Below are positions 26,084 to 34,365 of a stretch of DNA of 64,000 nucleotides, one piece after another. Made by a program: the position numbers and the translations under genes. Source of the DNA: CANLBN01 sp050633525 (GTDB lineage: Bacteria; Pseudomonadota; Gammaproteobacteria; Pseudomonadales; Cellvibrionaceae); the NCBI GenBank assembly GCA_050633525.1, contig JBOEGR010000014.1:21294-85293 (forward strand), read 5' to 3'. The notes below the pieces were generated by a model that saw only the letters and a list, made by a program, of their open reading frames with translations, ran no database searches and was not told the DNA's origin. Within the stretch, counting starts at the first letter, position 1. Each line of letters starts with the position of its first letter.

Positions 26084-27040
26084 TTAGCGTTTCTCTTTAG
26101 CTTCCTTTGCCGTTACAGGTTCTGTTGGGTGAGGTTTCGCCTGTTTTGATAGCAAAGGCCTATAAAGTTCCTTTAAAAAGCGAGTGAGAGCACGGTATTG
26201 CACAGTTTTAGGTGTGTTACTGTCTATGTGTGCTTGTGTTTCGATTATGGGGAGGTGGGTGAAAGCGAAAAGTGGTGCTACAGTTGGGATGCTATAGGGT
26301 TTCTCACCCTTTTGCATAGCGCGAGGGTAGCATTCGATAAGGATGGGTAGTATGTCGCATTCAGCCAGTATGGCAATATTGGCGGCACCGCGTTTAAAAT
26401 CGAGCTGATCGTCGTAAGCGTTACGCGTCCCTTCTGGAAAGATCAGAATGTTCTCTCCTTTCTCTAGCCGTTTTTTCGCTTGTTCGATAAAGTCGTCGGT
26501 GCCATTGTGGATGTAGTCGGCCATCCTAACGATAAATGCTGTGTAGGGGTTTTTCCAAAGTGCCTCTTTGGCAATACAGCATAGGTTTGGGCACATGCCA
26601 AGGATGAAAAATGCGTCAAGTAGGCTCGGGTGATTGGCAATAATGAGTTTGCCTTTCACATTGATAGTGCTCTCCGGTTTTATCGTGTATGTCATTAGTT
26701 TTAAAAAACGCATACTGTTTAGGTAAAAACGGCAGCTAAAACTGATGGCTTTTCTGGTGAGCGTTATTTTGTGTGAGCGTTCGAGCGGTAAGCAGTAAAG
26801 GGCCAGTAAGGCGAGAGTCAAAATGGGCGCGCCAATACCAAATAGAGCCCAGATAAATGCATGCCCAATGCCTCTTAAAAAATGGTTGAGTTTGCTGTAA
26901 TGGTGAGCGCCTGTTCCTTCCGCTGCGGCGAGAATGTTCGTCTTGGGAGGGTTTGAGTGGACAGGATTGACAAGCGTAGGGTCAACAAGCGTACTACTTA
27001 ATTTGTTACTTAGATCAGCCACAAAAACATTCAACCTCAA
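26084..27040 (-). CDS. PlsC-like 1-acyl-glycerol-phosphate acyltransferase
   Basis: A 318-residue membrane acyltransferase. Two hydrophobic helices precede the catalytic motif IIANHPSLLDAFF (His-x4-Asp), and the second motif FPEGTRN follows. The order matches PlsC enzymes. In the cluster it is the second acyltransferase type beside the LpxL-like protein, consistent with two acyl groups on the final lipid. Its first 26 bases overlap the end of the chorismatase gene. A long Ser/Thr/Pro-rich lead (residues 1-45) comes before the membrane part and is not typical. Confidence 0.85.
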   Translation of the reverse strand: MRLNVFVADLSNKLSSTLVDPTLVNPVHSNPPKTNILAAAEGTGAHHYSKLNHFLRGIGHAFIWALFGIGAPILTLALLALYCLPLERSHKITLTRKAISFSCRFYLNSMRFLKLMTYTIKPESTINVKGKLIIANHPSLLDAFFILGMCPNLCCIAKEALWKNPYTAFIVRMADYIHNGTDDFIEQAKKRLEKGENILIFPEGTRNAYDDQLDFKRGAANIAILAECDILPILIECYPRAMQKGEKPYSIPTVAPLFAFTHLPIIETQAHIDSNTPKTVQYRALTRFLKELYRPLLSKQAKPHPTEPVTAKEAKEKR

Positions 27041-28100
27041 CTAAGAGGTTGGCGCGACAGACATCTGCCAATGTATAGACAATCAGCGTTTCGGGAAAGG
27101 CTGCTTCTAATAATTGTTGGGTTTGTATGAAGTCTGAAGCATGTCGCAAATACACTTTCATAGATTGCAGTTGTGCTTGGTTATTGCTTTTGTCTTTATT
27201 TTCTAGCAAATGCTGTATGTTGCTAATGGTGGTTTCTAGCTGTCCCTTTAAATCGCCTTCGCAAGTTGTCTTGTGGCCAATAATACTGGCGGTTCCTGAG
27301 ACAAAAAATAGATCTTGGTCGTCTAAGTGAATACAGGTGGCGCGAGAAAATGAAGGGCTACTGACACCGTATTCTCTTGGGTATTGGTAGGCATTCACTT
27401 GTAGGGCGTTGTTGTGATGCCTGCCGGTAACCTTGGCGGCTAAAACATAGATCACCGCGCCCTCTGCATGGTGGCCTAATGCAGAGGCAGATGGGAATTG
27501 ATCATCAGGGATGTCGCTCGCTCGAAACGCTTTTAGGCGTCCAGTGCAAAAGAGTTTATAGTGCTCTTTATCTCCCTTGCCGAGGTTGATGTCGGGAATG
27601 TAGTTCCAAAATCGGAAGGGGTGGGGGTAGCCTTGGTCTTTAATCAGTGACAATAGCTCGTTGTACGCTGATTCGCTAGAGGCTTCTAGGTTTTGGCAGG
27701 CTTCCGGGCTCAGCCAGATAGAGGCAGCGAGTACGCTTTCCGTTTTGCTCCAGTAGCAATTGCCAGTAACGCCTCGGTCTATCACCGATTTTTCACTTGT
27801 CCATACTTCGTTGAGAGCCGTTTCACTGCCAAGTAGGGTCAAGCCGGAGTGAATAGCTCCAGGCTGTGATGGTGCACATGACTGTCTTGAGCCCGATGAG
27901 TAGGGTAATACCATAAGAGTGTTGGGACACTCTAGCAGCTGTTCTATTGTTTGATCTGACAAATGGTTGCGGATACAAGTATTTGGCATTGAGGCATTAC
28001 TTGAGGCGTTATTTAGAATTGAATTTGGCTTGCTGCTATTACTACTATTGCTGCGATCGTCTTGTGTTAGCGACAATGCTGCTCCGTTACGATGATTCAT
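27015..28100 (-). CDS. Chorismatase, FkbO/Hyg5/XanB2-like (hydroxybenzoate synthase)
   Basis: A 361-residue protein of the chorismatase family. These enzymes convert chorismate to 3-hydroxybenzoate, 4-hydroxybenzoate or a dihydroxycyclohexadiene acid. Family marks are FRFWNYIPDINLG followed by YKLFCTGRLKAF, GHHAEGAVIYVLAAK, QYPREYG with SFSRAT, and VSGTASIIGHKT. The C-terminal end has the expected CRANLLVEVE segment with the putative catalytic Glu. In xanthomonads XanB2 makes the 3-hydroxybenzoate starter of xanthomonadin. Here the first 60 residues are Ser/Asn-rich and probably disordered. It is the first gene of the leftward block and faces the carrier and ligase genes across a shared control region. 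Which isomer it makes cannot be read from the sequence. Confidence 0.85.
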   Translation of the reverse strand: MNHRNGAALSLTQDDRSNSSNSSKPNSILNNASSNASMPNTCIRNHLSDQTIEQLLECPNTLMVLPYSSGSRQSCAPSQPGAIHSGLTLLGSETALNEVWTSEKSVIDRGVTGNCYWSKTESVLAASIWLSPEACQNLEASSESAYNELLSLIKDQGYPHPFRFWNYIPDINLGKGDKEHYKLFCTGRLKAFRASDIPDDQFPSASALGHHAEGAVIYVLAAKVTGRHHNNALQVNAYQYPREYGVSSPSFSRATCIHLDDQDLFFVSGTASIIGHKTTCEGDLKGQLETTISNIQHLLENKDKSNNQAQLQSMKVYLRHASDFIQTQQLLEAAFPETLIVYTLADVCRANLLVEVECFCG

Positions 28101-28297
28101 GGGTACACCTGTTGAAACATGTTAAAAAGTTGAGTTCCGTCTTTTACAGCTTAGCACAATCGATTTTTACTGGAATTGCTAGGGCCTTAGAATGTTTTTA
28201 GCTTAAAATATCTTATTAATATAGACCAGTTAGTTTAAACTACCGCCCCTAAAAAATAAAGCAAGGTCAAATTAACCCAATTGAGAGGCATATATTC
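28101..28297. promoter_or_regulatory. Divergent control region of the polyene cluster
   Basis: This 197-base region separates the leftward chorismatase operon from the rightward carrier/ligase operon. It contains a perfect 12-bp palindrome TAGTTTAAACTA at 28231-28242 and AT-rich -10-like runs near 28205-28222. I could not fix exact promoters. A GAGAGG element lies 9-10 bases before the GTG at 28298. Confidence 0.45.
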
Positions 28298-28561
28298 GTG
28301 GCAGAACAATCACCAGCCGAATTGAAAATGGCAGAATTATTAGTAGAAGCGCTTAACTTAGAAGATGTCGAAGCCAATGAGATCGACCCAGAAGAGCATT
28401 TGTTTGGAGACGGCTTAGGATTGGATTCTATCGACGCTTTAGAAATCGCATTAGCTATTTCCCAAGAGTACGGTTTGCAGATTAAAGCCGAAGACGAGTC
28501 TACAAAGGAGGCTTTTGCCACTCTAAGGAGTCTTACGGCCCATGTAGAGGCGAATAAGTAA
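28298..28561 (+). CDS. Acyl carrier protein (second of the cluster)
   Basis: An 87-residue carrier protein starting with GTG. The attachment Ser is in GDGLGLDSIDALEIALAI near residue 45. It sits directly before the AMP-ligase, so it may hold the activated hydroxybenzoate starter while the other carrier protein holds the growing chain. That split is inference. It is acidic and of normal length. Confidence 0.92.
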   Translation: MAEQSPAELKMAELLVEALNLEDVEANEIDPEEHLFGDGLGLDSIDALEIALAISQEYGLQIKAEDESTKEAFATLRSLTAHVEANK

Positions 28562-28583
28562 TATAAGTAGTATTTATTGGTTT

Positions 28584-30038
28584 ATGAAAGATTCCTCTAG
28601 CTTTCCTCTATTGACGCGTGATGCCGATGACGCGATTGCCAATATTACCCAAGATCTGCCTTTGTTGGGTGGTTTTCAAGGGCAGGTGCGCTCGGCTGAA
28701 TTTCTGCTTCAAGTGAATCGAATAGCGGAGCAGCTCCCAGATTATGGCTATGTCATCAATCTTTGTGATAACCGCTATCTGTTTACTTTACTGTTTTGTG
28801 CTGCCCTTGTGCGCGGGCAGACCAGCTTATTGCCGCCAAACAAAAAAGAACTCACACAAACCCGTTTAAATGAGCGCTATGGCAATGTGTATATCGCACA
28901 TGACTGGTCATGTCTGGATGGTATCGCTGCGGATATTCCGCTGTTCAAGCTTAGCGATCTGGAGCCATTATTAAATGATGGTGGGGATGATAATCGCAAC
29001 AATGTGCATTATGAGCCGCCCCTTATTCCTCTGGATCATCTCGCAGCGATTAGCTTCACTTCTGGCTCGACGGGTGACTCTAAACCTAACGAAAAAAGTT
29101 GGCGAACCGTCGTCGAAAGTAGCAAGATAAATGCATCGCATATGTTGGCTGGTTACAGAGAGTCTGATAGCACTCTGCATCAATTAGCCACTGTGCCTCC
29201 CCAGCATATGTGGGGTTTGGAAACCTCGGTTTTCTTTCCTTTGTTTGAGTCTGTATGTGTCTCAGATGCGAAGCCTTTATTCCCTCAAGATATCGCCGAT
29301 TTACTTAAGTGCTTACCCGCCCCCAGAATGTTGGTCAGTGCCCCTGTTCACTTACGTGCTCTATGTGCAAGCCAGCTCAACTTCCCTGTTGTTAATTTAG
29401 TGCTTTGTGCTACTTCTCCACTTTCTGACACATTGGCCTTAGAGGTGGAAGCTCTCTTGTCTCAGTCAGAGACTAAGATGCCCTCAAGCGTTAATGTGTC
29501 AGAGTTGCGTGAGGTCTATGGTTGTAGTGAAGTGGGTTCCATGGCTATTCGTAATACGGCAATGCAGGCTGATTGGCAGCTATTTACAGGGATTAGCTTA
29601 AGCGAAAATGATGGTGGTGCCACGCTTGCTGCGACCGAATATTTACCTGAGCCTGTTGTTCTCCAAGATCGAATACAAGTGTTACCCAGTGGGGGCTTTA
29701 AGCTCGCCGGTCGTGATAGCGATATGGTGGATATGGCGGGGAAGCGAGGGTCTTTGTTAGAGCTTAATAAAATGCTCTTAAGTTTCCCTGGCATTATCGA
29801 TGGTGTGATTTTTATTCCTGAGCCTCAAAAAAAATTGGGTAGGGCAGCGAAACGTCTCGCGGCTATGGTGGTTCTTCCTGATAATGTTGGTACCTTGGAG
29901 TTAAAGTCTTACCTCTCTAAGCATGTTGACGATGCCTTTATTCCTCGTCCTATTATTGCAGTTAGCGCTCTTCCAAGGGAAGAAAATGGTAAGCTCACTG
30001 CGAAGCGTTTGAATGAGCACTATCAAGCGGTAAGGTGA
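28584..30038 (+). CDS. AMP-dependent synthetase/ligase (aryl starter activation)
   Basis: A 484-residue adenylate-forming enzyme. The phosphate-binding loop is FTSGSTGDSKPNEKSW near residue 155-170, with the A5-type motif REVYGCSEVGSM near 310 and a Gly-rich hinge KLAGRDSDMVDMAGKR near 375. The C-terminal Lys is in ENGKLTAKRL. It would activate the hydroxybenzoate made by the chorismatase and load it on the carrier encoded 22 bases upstream. The fatty-acyl-AMP ligase alternative is possible. Its length and composition are similar to XanA2-type ligases. Confidence 0.85.
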   Translation: MKDSSSFPLLTRDADDAIANITQDLPLLGGFQGQVRSAEFLLQVNRIAEQLPDYGYVINLCDNRYLFTLLFCAALVRGQTSLLPPNKKELTQTRLNERYGNVYIAHDWSCLDGIAADIPLFKLSDLEPLLNDGGDDNRNNVHYEPPLIPLDHLAAISFTSGSTGDSKPNEKSWRTVVESSKINASHMLAGYRESDSTLHQLATVPPQHMWGLETSVFFPLFESVCVSDAKPLFPQDIADLLKCLPAPRMLVSAPVHLRALCASQLNFPVVNLVLCATSPLSDTLALEVEALLSQSETKMPSSVNVSELREVYGCSEVGSMAIRNTAMQADWQLFTGISLSENDGGATLAATEYLPEPVVLQDRIQVLPSGGFKLAGRDSDMVDMAGKRGSLLELNKMLLSFPGIIDGVIFIPEPQKKLGRAAKRLAAMVVLPDNVGTLELKSYLSKHVDDAFIPRPIIAVSALPREENGKLTAKRLNEHYQAVR

Positions 30039-30205
30039 TCCCTTTGCTTGCTTTAACTTATATCCTTTTTTTAATACACTAAATTCTGGTTTTATCGACT
30101 GGATCAAAAACTTTCGTTCATTTTTACTATATTCTCACCTAAGTCTAGTCTCACGTGTGTCAGGCTTTTACGACAATAAAGGGTATCAATATAGAGGGTG
30201 TGAAG

Positions 30206-31513
30206 TTGATCGGTATTATTGGGGCTGGCCCCGCAGGCTGCGCTTTGGCTTGCTTTCTTGCTCAAAAAGGTATTCGTTGTGTTGTTTTTGATAATCAAAA
30301 ACGACCCGAATTGTTGGTGGGCGAATCTCTTGTGCCAGCCGCGATACCTTATTTGCAGCGATTGGGTATAGAGTCCGAGGTTGCTGCTATCTCCGCAAAA
30401 AAACGTGGTGCAGCACTTCGACACCCTAGCGGCGTTAGGGTGGATTTTAAGTTTCGACGTTTTAGTCGAGATATTCCTGATTACTCCTACAATATTCCTC
30501 GTCCTGAGTTCGATCAAATTCTGGTGCGTCGAGCGAAGTCCTTGGGCGTCACATTTATCAATTCTATGGCCGAGCTTGAGCCTCTTGGCTCAGATGACCG
30601 TGATATTGCCTTAAGTGCATCCTGCCTTAAATCTGTAGGTTTGCAAGAACATCCGGATTTTTTGGTTGATGCTACGGGCAGGCACCGCCTGTTCAGCCGT
30701 TTGCTTTCTCTTGATGCAGTAAAAGGCAAGCGTAATGACGTTTCTTACTTTGCCCATTATCGAAATTTTAGTGCGGATGATGCTGTGGAAGGGCAAGTCG
30801 TTTTATCCGTTATTGATGCGGGTTGGTCTTGGCAAATTCCCCTCAAGGGAGTGCTGTCGGTCGGTGTGGTATTGGATAAAGCAGCCGCTGCTCGTTATGG
30901 TTCTTCACCCCAAGAGCGCTTAGAAAATATTATTGATAATGACTCTATGTTGAGCGTAAGTGGCCGTCATCGTCAGCGTTGTTCTAAGGTGGTGACCTAC
31001 AGTAATTATCAGCTTGTCACTAAGCAAAGTTTTGGTAAAGGTTGGGCCTTGCTTGGTGATGCCCATAGCTTTGTCGACCCCATGTTATCTCCTGGTGTAT
31101 TTATGGCCCTAGAGTCCGCTGCATTGTTGGAAAAGAATTTAATGAAGCATGAGCAAATAGACTATGTCGGTTTAGAGAGGTATTCGAAAGAATTAGATCA
31201 CTGGCATCAATCATGGAATGAAGTGATTGACTACTTTTATGATGGACGTTTGTTAGGCTTGTTTGAAGCTGGGCAGAATGTTGCTAAAAATGCTTCAAAA
31301 TATTCTATTTCAAGATTGCTCGAATGGCACATCCGCCGAGTTATTTCTTCAATGGTCTCTGGAGCGGCTACTCGTTCTATCTATAATCAAAAAGCCTTGT
31401 TTTATAGTTGCCAGCATCTCTTATCGAGTGATATTGATACAGAAAGGTATAGTATGAAGCCATATGTAAAAAACGGCTCAGCTAAAAAGCGAGTCGAAGA
31501 GTGTTTTTATTGA
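30206..31513 (+). CDS. FAD-dependent oxidoreductase (second of the cluster)
   Basis: A 435-residue flavoprotein of the PHBH/tryptophan-halogenase superfamily. It opens with the nucleotide motif IGIIGAGPAGCALACFLAQKG and contains GESLVPAAIPYLQRLG, the FLVDATGRHRLF motif and the second FAD contact GDAHSFVDPMLSPGVFMALESA. The TTG at 30206 is likely the start because AGAGGG lies 7 bases upstream. A GTG at 30200 would put that site only one base away, and the long frame back to 30155 has no ribosome site. It could oxidise the aryl ring or the polyene. Its end overlaps the next, longer open frame by 13 bases, but that gene probably starts later. Confidence 0.8.
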   Translation: MIGIIGAGPAGCALACFLAQKGIRCVVFDNQKRPELLVGESLVPAAIPYLQRLGIESEVAAISAKKRGAALRHPSGVRVDFKFRRFSRDIPDYSYNIPRPEFDQILVRRAKSLGVTFINSMAELEPLGSDDRDIALSASCLKSVGLQEHPDFLVDATGRHRLFSRLLSLDAVKGKRNDVSYFAHYRNFSADDAVEGQVVLSVIDAGWSWQIPLKGVLSVGVVLDKAAAARYGSSPQERLENIIDNDSMLSVSGRHRQRCSKVVTYSNYQLVTKQSFGKGWALLGDAHSFVDPMLSPGVFMALESAALLEKNLMKHEQIDYVGLERYSKELDHWHQSWNEVIDYFYDGRLLGLFEAGQNVAKNASKYSISRLLEWHIRRVISSMVSGAATRSIYNQKALFYSCQHLLSSDIDTERYSMKPYVKNGSAKKRVEECFY

Positions 31514-31578
31514 ATTTTTGCAGAATAATCACTATATTGGCCTTCTTTCTGTGTGGTAACTACTTAAGGAGAATTACA

Positions 31579-31968
31579 TTGGGACAATACAAAAATAAGT
31601 CGATTCGTTGGATATTGGTAGCATTTTTCTTATCTATCTTTAGTTCTTTTCTTTCGGCTCAACCAGATGACTTGGCTATAACAATTGACGCTAGTCAATA
31701 CAGCTCTACTGATATTGAATTAAAAAAAGCGTTAATTTATACAGCTCTTCATTATCAGTGGGAAATTGTCGAGCACGATAAAAATAGCATGCTTTGGAAA
31801 TATAAGAGAAACCTTCTTAAAATTGATATTTCTGCTCCTACTATAAAAATATATAATGATGAGGACGTAGAGATAGGAACTAAATGGTTAGCTAGAATCA
31901 AAAAGTTGACTTTAAGACGGTTAGCTTATTATTCTGAAGTTAGAAAAGCTCAGTCATTTGTTAACTAA
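31579..31968 (+). CDS. Small exported protein of unknown function
   Basis: A 129-residue protein from the TTG at 31579, which has AAGGAG exactly seven bases upstream. The frame is open back to 31501, but that longer form has no ribosome site and would overlap the upstream gene. The N-terminus is a signal peptide (SIRWILVAFFLSIFSSFLSA). The mature part (DDLAITIDASQYSSTDIELKKALIYTALHYQWEI) resembles small periplasmic proteins that contain a single alpha/beta domain. I do not recognise the family. It is AT-rich and follows the flavoprotein in the same direction, so it may be part of the polyene operon. Confidence 0.6.
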   Translation: MGQYKNKSIRWILVAFFLSIFSSFLSAQPDDLAITIDASQYSSTDIELKKALIYTALHYQWEIVEHDKNSMLWKYKRNLLKIDISAPTIKIYNDEDVEIGTKWLARIKKLTLRRLAYYSEVRKAQSFVN

Positions 31969-32033
31969 TTTGTTCTTTTTGATTTTTCATATTGGCCAAT
32001 TATTGTTGGTTCAGCGGTAAGGATAATTGGTCA

Positions 32034-32858
32034 ATGCCTCTATATAAAATACTCTCTGTTGTTGTTTTTCTTCCACTTATCTCTTTTGGTGTTTATGCCA
32101 AGGAGCTGCCCTTATGGGAGCTTGGTTTAGGTGCGGGTGCTTTACATCAATCTTATTATACTGGTACTAAGCAAACTCGCTCTTATGCATTTCCTGTTGT
32201 GCTGGGTGTTTATAGAGGAGAGTTTTTAAAGTCGGACGATAAAGGTATCCGTGCTCAGCTTTTTAAAGATGAGCGTTTTAAGTTAGATCTTAGTTTTGAC
32301 TTTAACTTTGCTGTTGATAGCGATGAAATTGACCTTCGCCAAGGCATGGACGATATTGGTAGCTTGCTTGAGGTTGGCCCTTCTTTGGAGGTTAAGCTAT
32401 TTGAGAGTGAATCAAATAAATGGTTCTTAAGATTTCCGCTTCGAGGTGTTATGGAGATTGATGATGGCGAGTTTAGTACTGCTGGCTATAACTTTTCGCC
32501 CTCTATTGCATTGGAGAAAAAATTTCTCGGCACAAGCTGGAAAACAGGGGCGAGTATTGCGTTTAAGTTTGGCGATCAAAAGTATAACTCCATTTATTAC
32601 AGCGTTGATCCTGAGTTTGCGACAACAGACCGCGAAGCTTATCAAGCCGATAGCGGTTATGCTGGTTCTCGTTTGCAGCTTTCTTTGACATCAAAAAGTA
32701 GCAAAAACCTACTGGTCTTCTTTTTAAGGTATGACGATATAAGTGGTGCTGTCTATGACGATTCGCCATTAGTAGAGACCAAAAGCAATACCACAGTTGG
32801 TGTTTTGTACACTCGTTACATCTTTAAATCTAAGCGTTTTGTGAATCGAGATGAATGA
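32034..32858 (+). CDS. MipA/OmpV-family outer-membrane protein
   Basis: A 274-residue outer-membrane beta-barrel. The signal peptide ends near VYA. The mature start WELGLGAGALHQSYYTGTKQTRSYAFPVVLGVYRGEF is the MipA/OmpV hallmark. Alternating hydrophobic strands run to the end, which closes with GVLYTRYIFKSKRF plus a short charged tail, not a terminal Phe. The ATG at 32034 has AAGGA about 10 bases upstream. A TTG at 31992 is less likely. Its stop is only 2 bases from the stop of the convergent permease gene, with no room for a terminator. Its job in a polyene cluster is unclear. Confidence 0.83.
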   Translation: MPLYKILSVVVFLPLISFGVYAKELPLWELGLGAGALHQSYYTGTKQTRSYAFPVVLGVYRGEFLKSDDKGIRAQLFKDERFKLDLSFDFNFAVDSDEIDLRQGMDDIGSLLEVGPSLEVKLFESESNKWFLRFPLRGVMEIDDGEFSTAGYNFSPSIALEKKFLGTSWKTGASIAFKFGDQKYNSIYYSVDPEFATTDREAYQADSGYAGSRLQLSLTSKSSKNLLVFFLRYDDISGAVYDDSPLVETKSNTTVGVLYTRYIFKSKRFVNRDE

Positions 32859-32860
32859 CT

Positions 32861-33799
32861 TTATTGCTTTTCTAGTCTGCGTTTGTAAATTAGAAAGGCA
32901 GTAATACAGGCGAGTATTAATAAAATATAGTGTGTTTTAAACCCAATAATCAATACTGTCGAAAAAATATCGATCGATATTAAGACTAGCAGGAAATAAA
33001 CCATAATATTTTTGTGTATGTAGCGGCAGGCCACCGCGCCAAGAGGTGCGCCGATAACGACGATAGGCACAGCGGCTAGCCAATAGGATACGACTTCTCC
33101 AGAAAAGTAATCAGTGGTAGTCAATATCGCAACGAAACCTATTATGGCATTAAAGGCCATAACGACCACTGAAGTCGCAATTGCTTTCTTAAAATCATAA
33201 TGCCAAATAAATATCATCATCGCGAAGAGTATAAAATCAATTCCTGTTCCGATGATTCCACTGAGTATTCCACCAATAAAACAACTTAATGTTAATGCGA
33301 TGCGTCCAGGTTGTGGTTTTTCTGTATGGGCAATCTGCTCATAATTAAATCGCATCCAAATTAAACCTAAGGCGACAATAAAACTAAAGCAACTAAACAG
33401 ATACTTTATATCTGCTCCCGAGATTTGCAGGCGAATAAAAAAGAAGCTGCTCAGTAATCCTAGTCCGCCGGCGATAAGCGAATAGCGAATTGTTCGCCAG
33501 CAGATGGGTATCTTGGTAAGGAAGATCATAATGGCGGCAGCCGTCATTCCGATACTTTGAATGGCTAAAGAGAAAAAGAGAGCGGTAGCGCTATCAATGC
33601 TTAATACTTTTGTGAAAATAGGGAAGGCAACGGCGCCTCCACCAACACTGGTTGATCCTGCCACAAATGAACCGAGTAACATGGTGAGCGCAATGGTGAA
33701 GTGCTGTTTGATTATCTCAAAGCCTTCTAGGCCTACAAACAATATCCAAGTTGTCCATGTAATAAGCGCTATCGCTATTTGAACGCGTAACTCACGCAT
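32861..33799 (-). CDS. TauE/SafE-family sulfite-exporter-like permease
   Basis: A 312-residue membrane protein with eight or nine hydrophobic helices. The family signature is SFVAGSTSVGGGAVAFPIFTKVL near residues 45-65 and its repeat GGILSGIIGTGIDFILFAMMI in the second half. TauE/SafE proteins export sulfite, sulfoacetate or related anions. The substrate here cannot be named. It lies downstream of the PilZ gene on the same strand with a 120-base gap, and is convergent with the MipA gene. A link with the haem-protein operon upstream is possible but not shown. Confidence 0.87.
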   Translation of the reverse strand: MRELRVQIAIALITWTTWILFVGLEGFEIIKQHFTIALTMLLGSFVAGSTSVGGGAVAFPIFTKVLSIDSATALFFSLAIQSIGMTAAAIMIFLTKIPICWRTIRYSLIAGGLGLLSSFFFIRLQISGADIKYLFSCFSFIVALGLIWMRFNYEQIAHTEKPQPGRIALTLSCFIGGILSGIIGTGIDFILFAMMIFIWHYDFKKAIATSVVVMAFNAIIGFVAILTTTDYFSGEVVSYWLAAVPIVVIGAPLGAVACRYIHKNIMVYFLLVLISIDIFSTVLIIGFKTHYILLILACITAFLIYKRRLEKQ

Positions 33800-33919
33800 A
33801 CTCTGTTGTCCCTATGGCTAGAAGGTTGATTAAAAGCTGATTGTCTAAAGGAAGGGGGCGAATATTAGCTGTTTGCAGTGAGAAAATCTATCTTGCGGGG
33901 AGGTGCGATGCCCTGTTGC

Positions 33920-34288
33920 TTATTGGTGGTAGCTAAATAAAGACATGAGTTCTCTTTCGCAAGCGCTCTCATCGCCTAAGTTGTGCATGATGATATTGCG
34001 TAAGTGTGTCATGCCTTCGACATCAAACTCTAGGAAGTGGAAGCCATAGAACTGCCCATTGTTATGCGCTTCTTCTGCTTTGACTTTCATGCTACTGCCA
34101 TTTTCAAAAAAAATTTCAGCAGTGATGGGCTGGTCGTTGTTAAAAGTTAAGGGTGAGCGACTATTGACCAAAATACCTTTAAATGAAATATCAACAACGT
34201 GCCCAAGCCACAACTGCTCCCCTTGGGACAGTTTGACTTGGGTTACAAAGGATACGCGAGTAAATTGGCGTTTTTCTTCTGCTGACAT
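33920..34288 (-). CDS. PilZ-domain protein (cyclic di-GMP receptor candidate)
   Basis: A 122-residue single-domain PilZ protein. The c-di-GMP binding pair is intact: RQFTRVSF near residues 8-15 gives the RxxxR box, and DISFKGILV gives the (D/N)xSxxG box. Small stand-alone PilZ proteins tune motility, exopolysaccharide or envelope functions by binding partner proteins. It lies 77 bases after the DUF3570 gene on the same strand, which could make it the tail of that operon, or an independent gene. Confidence 0.9.
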   Translation of the reverse strand: MSAEEKRQFTRVSFVTQVKLSQGEQLWLGHVVDISFKGILVNSRSPLTFNNDQPITAEIFFENGSSMKVKAEEAHNNGQFYGFHFLEFDVEGMTHLRNIIMHNLGDESACERELMSLFSYHQ

Positions 34289-34365
34289 GATGTTTACCTT
34301 TAACTTTACCTTTAAGTGTAGAAGGCAATAGCGTATAAGGCAAAAAAATCAAATAAATGTGTTGT

